64,000 nucleotides of DNA from Enterocloster alcoholdehydrogenati (GTDB lineage Bacteria > Bacillota > Clostridia > Lachnospirales > Lachnospiraceae): the NCBI RefSeq assembly GCF_013282095.1, contig NZ_BLTJ01000007.1:168673-232672 (forward strand). Direction: 5' to 3'. How positions within the stretch are numbered: the first letter of the stretch is position 1; each line of letters opens with the position of its first letter. A program made the position numbers and the translations under genes. Below are positions 61,160-64,000 of the stretch, one piece after another. The notes beneath the pieces were generated by a model, which was given only the letters and a program-made list of their open reading frames with translations, did not search any database and had not been told where the DNA came from.

Positions 61160-62199
61160 GATTCGCCCTCTCTTTTTGTTTGTTTTACAACATTCTCGTC
61201 GGATAAATCCTCATTTAGATTCCGCACGGTATTTCTAATAATGAGCTTGTTGTTGAGATAGATCCGCCGGTTGTCTATAACGCCCTCGTCCAGACGGCGC
61301 AGGAGCACCCTGGCTCCCTCTTTTGCGATCTCACCCATATTCCGCTCTATGGTAGTCAGATGCATATCTGAATACCCGGACAAATCCCAGTTATCAAAGC
61401 CGATCAGGGAAATATCCTCCGGCACCGCCAGGCCCGCCTCAGTGATGGCTGTCCTGGCGCCAAAGGCCATCTCATCATTAAAGCAGAGGATGGCCGTAGG
61501 CCCATAGGACAGAAGCTGTTTTGCCGCGCTGTATCCGCTGGCATAGCGGTAAGTACCATTGATCACAGGCACCGCATCGGGATCCATCCCACGGTTTCGC
61601 ATGGCCATTCTCCAGCCCCGGTGGCGCAGGCGGTTGGAATCCAGCTCCGGCCTTCCCTCGATCACTGCCAGTTTCCTGTGGCCGTTATCCAACAGGTACG
61701 ACATGGCCCGCTCCATGGCTCTGGCCTCGTCAGTGGTCACATTGGGAGCGTCGATATCCACAGAACGGCAGATCACCACCATGGGGATCTCCTTCGCCAT
61801 GACCTCATTCATAAAATCCATATCCTCATTTTTCTGGGACAGAACGATGATGCCGTCATAGTAGCTGGGATTCAATGTACCCGGCTCATGCATATCAATA
61901 CCCTTGACTACTACATTATACTTACTTCCCGTGATGCTGTAAACCCCCGTCAGCACATCATGAAGAACATAGGGCGATGTCATTTTGCTGATGGTAGAGA
62001 AATACAGTCCGATCACATAGGACCGCGATTTTTTCAGATGAATCGCCGCCTGATTGGGCACATATCCCATCTCCGATGCCAGACGGCGTATCTTTGCCTT
62101 TGCCTCCGTGTCTCCGGCCCCTACCCCATTTAAAGCCCTGGAGACAGTAGAATAGGAAACTCCGGCTTTCTTTGCGATATCCTTGATCGTAACCGCCAT
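61156..62199 (-). CDS. LacI-family transcriptional regulator
   Basis: 347 aa. Helix-turn-helix at residues 3-50 (TIKDIAKKAGVSYSTVSRALNG) with the hinge YVPNQAAIHLKKSRSYVIGL, then the sugar-sensing domain (ILCFNDEMAFGA, ISLIGFDNWDLSGY, LTTIERNMGEIAKEGARVLL). GGAGGGG precedes the ATG. It lies 15 bases after the polygalacturonase gene in the same direction and is coupled to apt downstream. It probably senses a uronic-acid or pectin breakdown sugar. Confidence 0.92.
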   Translation of the reverse strand: MAVTIKDIAKKAGVSYSTVSRALNGVGAGDTEAKAKIRRLASEMGYVPNQAAIHLKKSRSYVIGLYFSTISKMTSPYVLHDVLTGVYSITGSKYNVVVKGIDMHEPGTLNPSYYDGIIVLSQKNEDMDFMNEVMAKEIPMVVICRSVDIDAPNVTTDEARAMERAMSYLLDNGHRKLAVIEGRPELDSNRLRHRGWRMAMRNRGMDPDAVPVINGTYRYASGYSAAKQLLSYGPTAILCFNDEMAFGARTAITEAGLAVPEDISLIGFDNWDLSGYSDMHLTTIERNMGEIAKEGARVLLRRLDEGVIDNRRIYLNNKLIIRNTVRNLNEDLSDENVVKQTKREGES

Positions 62200-62214
62200 T
62201 TTATCCCCTCCGAA

Positions 62215-63765
62215 TTACATATTTCCAATATTTTCCGTGACGACAGCCGGCCCCTCCTGGCCGCTTACCTCCACATTCTTTAACACCAGTTCCTCAATGT
62301 TATTGGCGTAAATGCCCTGACGGCAGGTTGTCCTGCTGCAGCCCTCCATCATGGCCGGCTGGCCGCACATGGGGTTCTCGGCATAGGTCACACGCACATT
62401 TTCCATCTCTACGCGGCCGATCTTCTTCTCCGGAAGCCCGTACATATAGGCGGCAGCCACATGGCAGTTGGTCGCCTCGATATTGCGGAAGGTCAGAGTG
62501 CTGATCTCAGGCAGACGGTCATCCACCGGGCCGGCCTCTTTGCTGCGCACATACTCGGAATGGCCGTCAGGATCGCAGAAATAGAAGCAGTTGATAACAA
62601 ATGGAGTCATCACATGATCCATAGTGATATTTTCAAATAAAATGCCCTGGATTACCGCGTCCTTGCCGCGGCCTCTTCTGGTCTTGATCCGCAGGCCCCG
62701 GTCGGTGTGCAGGAACATACAGTCTCTTACCGTCAGATTCTTTACGCCGCCTGCCATCTCGCTTCCGATGGTGATAGAGCCATGTCCGTCTCTCATGCAG
62801 CACTGGCGGATGGTGATATTTTCACATGGGCGCTTGTAGGTGGCGCCCATGTAGATCTTGCCGGATTTTATGGCGATACAGTCGTCACCCAGGGAGAAGT
62901 ATACGCCTGTAATTTCCACATTTTTACAGGACTCAGGATCCAGGCCGTCCGTGTTGGGGGAATCCTTCGGATTTAACACCTTCATATCCAGGAAACGCAG
63001 ATTATCAGAAAAATAGGGATGCAGGTTCCAGCTTGGGCTGTTCTGAACCGTGATTCCCTGAAGGACTACATTTTCACAGCGCTCTAAAAATACCATTCTT
63101 GGACGAAAGGCTCCGTTCATGAGCTTCGGATCTTTCCACCAGTTTTCCTTATTGGCATTTCCCTCAATGGTTCCCTGCCCGTAGATGGTTACATTTTTCA
63201 CATTTACACCAGTAATAATAGCGGTGAACATACGCAGGGGATTGCCCTCCCAGGTACCCAGATTATACTCTCCCTTTTCATCATAGCTCTGGACCATACC
63301 CTCAAATACAGGGAAACGGCTCCGGTCTGTGAAAGCAGACAGCACAGCTCCCTCATCCAGTTCAATGGAAACGTCATCCCGTAAAAACAGAGAGGTGATC
63401 CGGTAGGTTCCTGCCGGAATCAGCACGCGGCTCTGCTTGGGGCAGGCCATAACAGCAGCCTGAATAAAGAGAGTGTCATCGCTCTCGCCGTCACCCTTTG
63501 CGCCGAAATCGCGGACATTTAAGGTAACAAATTCATAATCGGTAGAGAAATAGGACATGATACGTTCTCCATGCTCATTGACCGCCTCCACTTCATACTG
63601 GGTGTCAGGAGTTAAATGATACAGGCTGGTAATCGTCTTATCCGTCTTTGCCACTTCCTTCTGGTTCAGGAAAATGGTCCAGGATGAAGCAGTGTGGTAG
63701 CGGCCTCCGTCGGCAATCTCGATCACGGCGCATCTGGCATTTTTGTAGATCACTTTTAATTCCAT
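62215..63765 (-). CDS. Glycoside hydrolase family 28 (polygalacturonase type), cytoplasmic
   Basis: 516 aa. A fibronectin-like N-terminal domain (about residues 1-75) precedes a right-handed beta-helix. The GH28 catalytic motifs are intact: SPNTDGLDPESC, LGDDCIAIKSG, GHGSITIGSEM and RIKTRRG, holding the three catalytic Asp, the His and the Arg-Lys pair. There is no signal peptide, so it should act inside the cell on short imported galacturonides, like exo-acting members. AAAGGAGA precedes the ATG. Neighbours are a sugar ABC permease upstream and a LacI regulator downstream. Confidence 0.93.
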   Translation of the reverse strand: MELKVIYKNARCAVIEIADGGRYHTASSWTIFLNQKEVAKTDKTITSLYHLTPDTQYEVEAVNEHGERIMSYFSTDYEFVTLNVRDFGAKGDGESDDTLFIQAAVMACPKQSRVLIPAGTYRITSLFLRDDVSIELDEGAVLSAFTDRSRFPVFEGMVQSYDEKGEYNLGTWEGNPLRMFTAIITGVNVKNVTIYGQGTIEGNANKENWWKDPKLMNGAFRPRMVFLERCENVVLQGITVQNSPSWNLHPYFSDNLRFLDMKVLNPKDSPNTDGLDPESCKNVEITGVYFSLGDDCIAIKSGKIYMGATYKRPCENITIRQCCMRDGHGSITIGSEMAGGVKNLTVRDCMFLHTDRGLRIKTRRGRGKDAVIQGILFENITMDHVMTPFVINCFYFCDPDGHSEYVRSKEAGPVDDRLPEISTLTFRNIEATNCHVAAAYMYGLPEKKIGRVEMENVRVTYAENPMCGQPAMMEGCSRTTCRQGIYANNIEELVLKNVEVSGQEGPAVVTENIGNM

Positions 63766-63819
63766 AACTATGTCTCCTTTTTCTGATCCGGCGTCTGGTG
63801 CGGATTCTGATATCTTTTA

Positions 63820-63854
63820 TAAAAATGGGGGACTCCCGCAAAGAGAATCCCCAT
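63820..63854 (-). terminator. Terminator after the sugar permease gene
   Basis: On the minus strand ATGGGGA-TTCTC pairs imperfectly with GGGAG-TCCCCCAT, followed by TTTTTAT. It lies between the permease stop and the GH28 gene. Confidence 0.7.
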
Positions 63855-63874
63855 GTTAGAATACAATGTAAGTT

Positions 63875-64000
63875 TTAACCCTTAACACCGCCGGCTGCAA
63901 TACCGTCGATGAAAGCGTCCTGTGCACAGAAGAATACTACCAGGGAAGGAATAATGGAGATCAGGGACATTGCCAGGATTCTGTTCCACTGGAAGCCTAC
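63875..64000 (-). CDS. Carbohydrate ABC transporter permease, C-terminal fragment (MalG type)
   Basis: Only the last 41 codons are in the window; the gene continues past the right edge. The segment has the final membrane helix (MSLISIIPSLVVFFCAQDAF) and the ending IDGIAAGGVKG, which is characteristic of MalG/UgpE-type sugar permeases. Its position directly before a GH28 gene suggests import of oligogalacturonides, but this depends on genes outside the window. Confidence 0.85.
   Translation of the reverse strand, partial: VGFQWNRILAMSLISIIPSLVVFFCAQDAFIDGIAAGGVKG

Noticed and set aside
1..64000. CRISPR arrays, prophage, integrase, transposase, tRNA or rRNA genes
   Set aside because: No regularly spaced repeats, mobile-element proteins or recognisable structural RNA genes were found; the only long repeat is the rubrerythrin duplication.

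Overview
The window looks like chromosome of an anaerobic Bacillota, most likely a Clostridia/Lachnospiraceae-type gut bacterium. The reasons are reverse rubrerythrins under a PerR-type regulator, an oxygen-sensitive radical SAM maturase, BMP-family nucleoside transporters, strong AGGAGG ribosome binding sites, sigma-A promoters (TTGACA-17-TATAAT), moderate GC, and the conserved clostridial block apt / relA / MBL hydrolase / hemZ / hisS / aspS. The species cannot be named from sequence alone. I saw no rRNA, tRNA, CRISPR array, phage or insertion sequence.

Layout. 1-6384 (minus strand): a peptide-type ABC transporter (oppBCADF order) followed by a PuuD-like amidohydrolase and the start of a SIS-domain sugar isomerase/deglycase. 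6713-13060 (mostly plus): perR and reverse rubrerythrin, then a LysR / 2-hydroxycarboxylate transporter / esterase cassette and a membrane protein, then a second, nearly identical rubrerythrin. The second copy carries the 3' tail of perR, so it is a duplication of the perR-linked copy. 13180-16181 (minus): a P-type cation ATPase behind a yybP-ykoY manganese riboswitch with its own terminator. 16236-23930 (minus): an ECF S component, an anSME radical SAM enzyme, purine nucleoside phosphorylase and a BMP/ATPase/two-permease nucleoside transporter with a structured leader. 23948-26565 (minus): rpiB, aroC and a lactonase. 26877-32562 (plus): a PuuR-like regulator with potABCD and a second tandem potD. 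32820-34833 (plus): an EFR1-type ferredoxin-flavodoxin, and a DtxR-family regulator translationally coupled to a nitroreductase.

34979-45410 is a nucleoside/ribose utilisation locus. The minus-strand operon encodes a ribokinase-family kinase, BMP lipoprotein, ATPase, two permeases, two nucleoside hydrolases and a YczE-like membrane protein. Divergent from it is a LacI-type regulator whose last strand, and a second PfkB-family kinase, continue in the -1 frame across a run of ten A with a dnaX-type A AAA AAG heptamer. This is the most unusual object in the window: a possible regulator-kinase fusion made by frameshifting, slippage or phase variation.

45489-48146 (minus): a CadC-like repressor, a free HMA metallochaperone and a P1B ATPase with a clear operator. 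48298-56102 (minus): housekeeping genes aspS, hisS, hemZ, an MBL-fold hydrolase and relA/spoT. 56321-60517 (minus): a MarR-controlled heterodimeric ABC exporter that separates relA from apt. 60635-64000 (minus): apt translationally coupled to a LacI regulator, a GH28 polygalacturonase without a signal peptide, and the C-terminus of a MalG-type sugar ABC permease, suggesting uptake of pectin oligosaccharides and their degradation in the cytoplasm.
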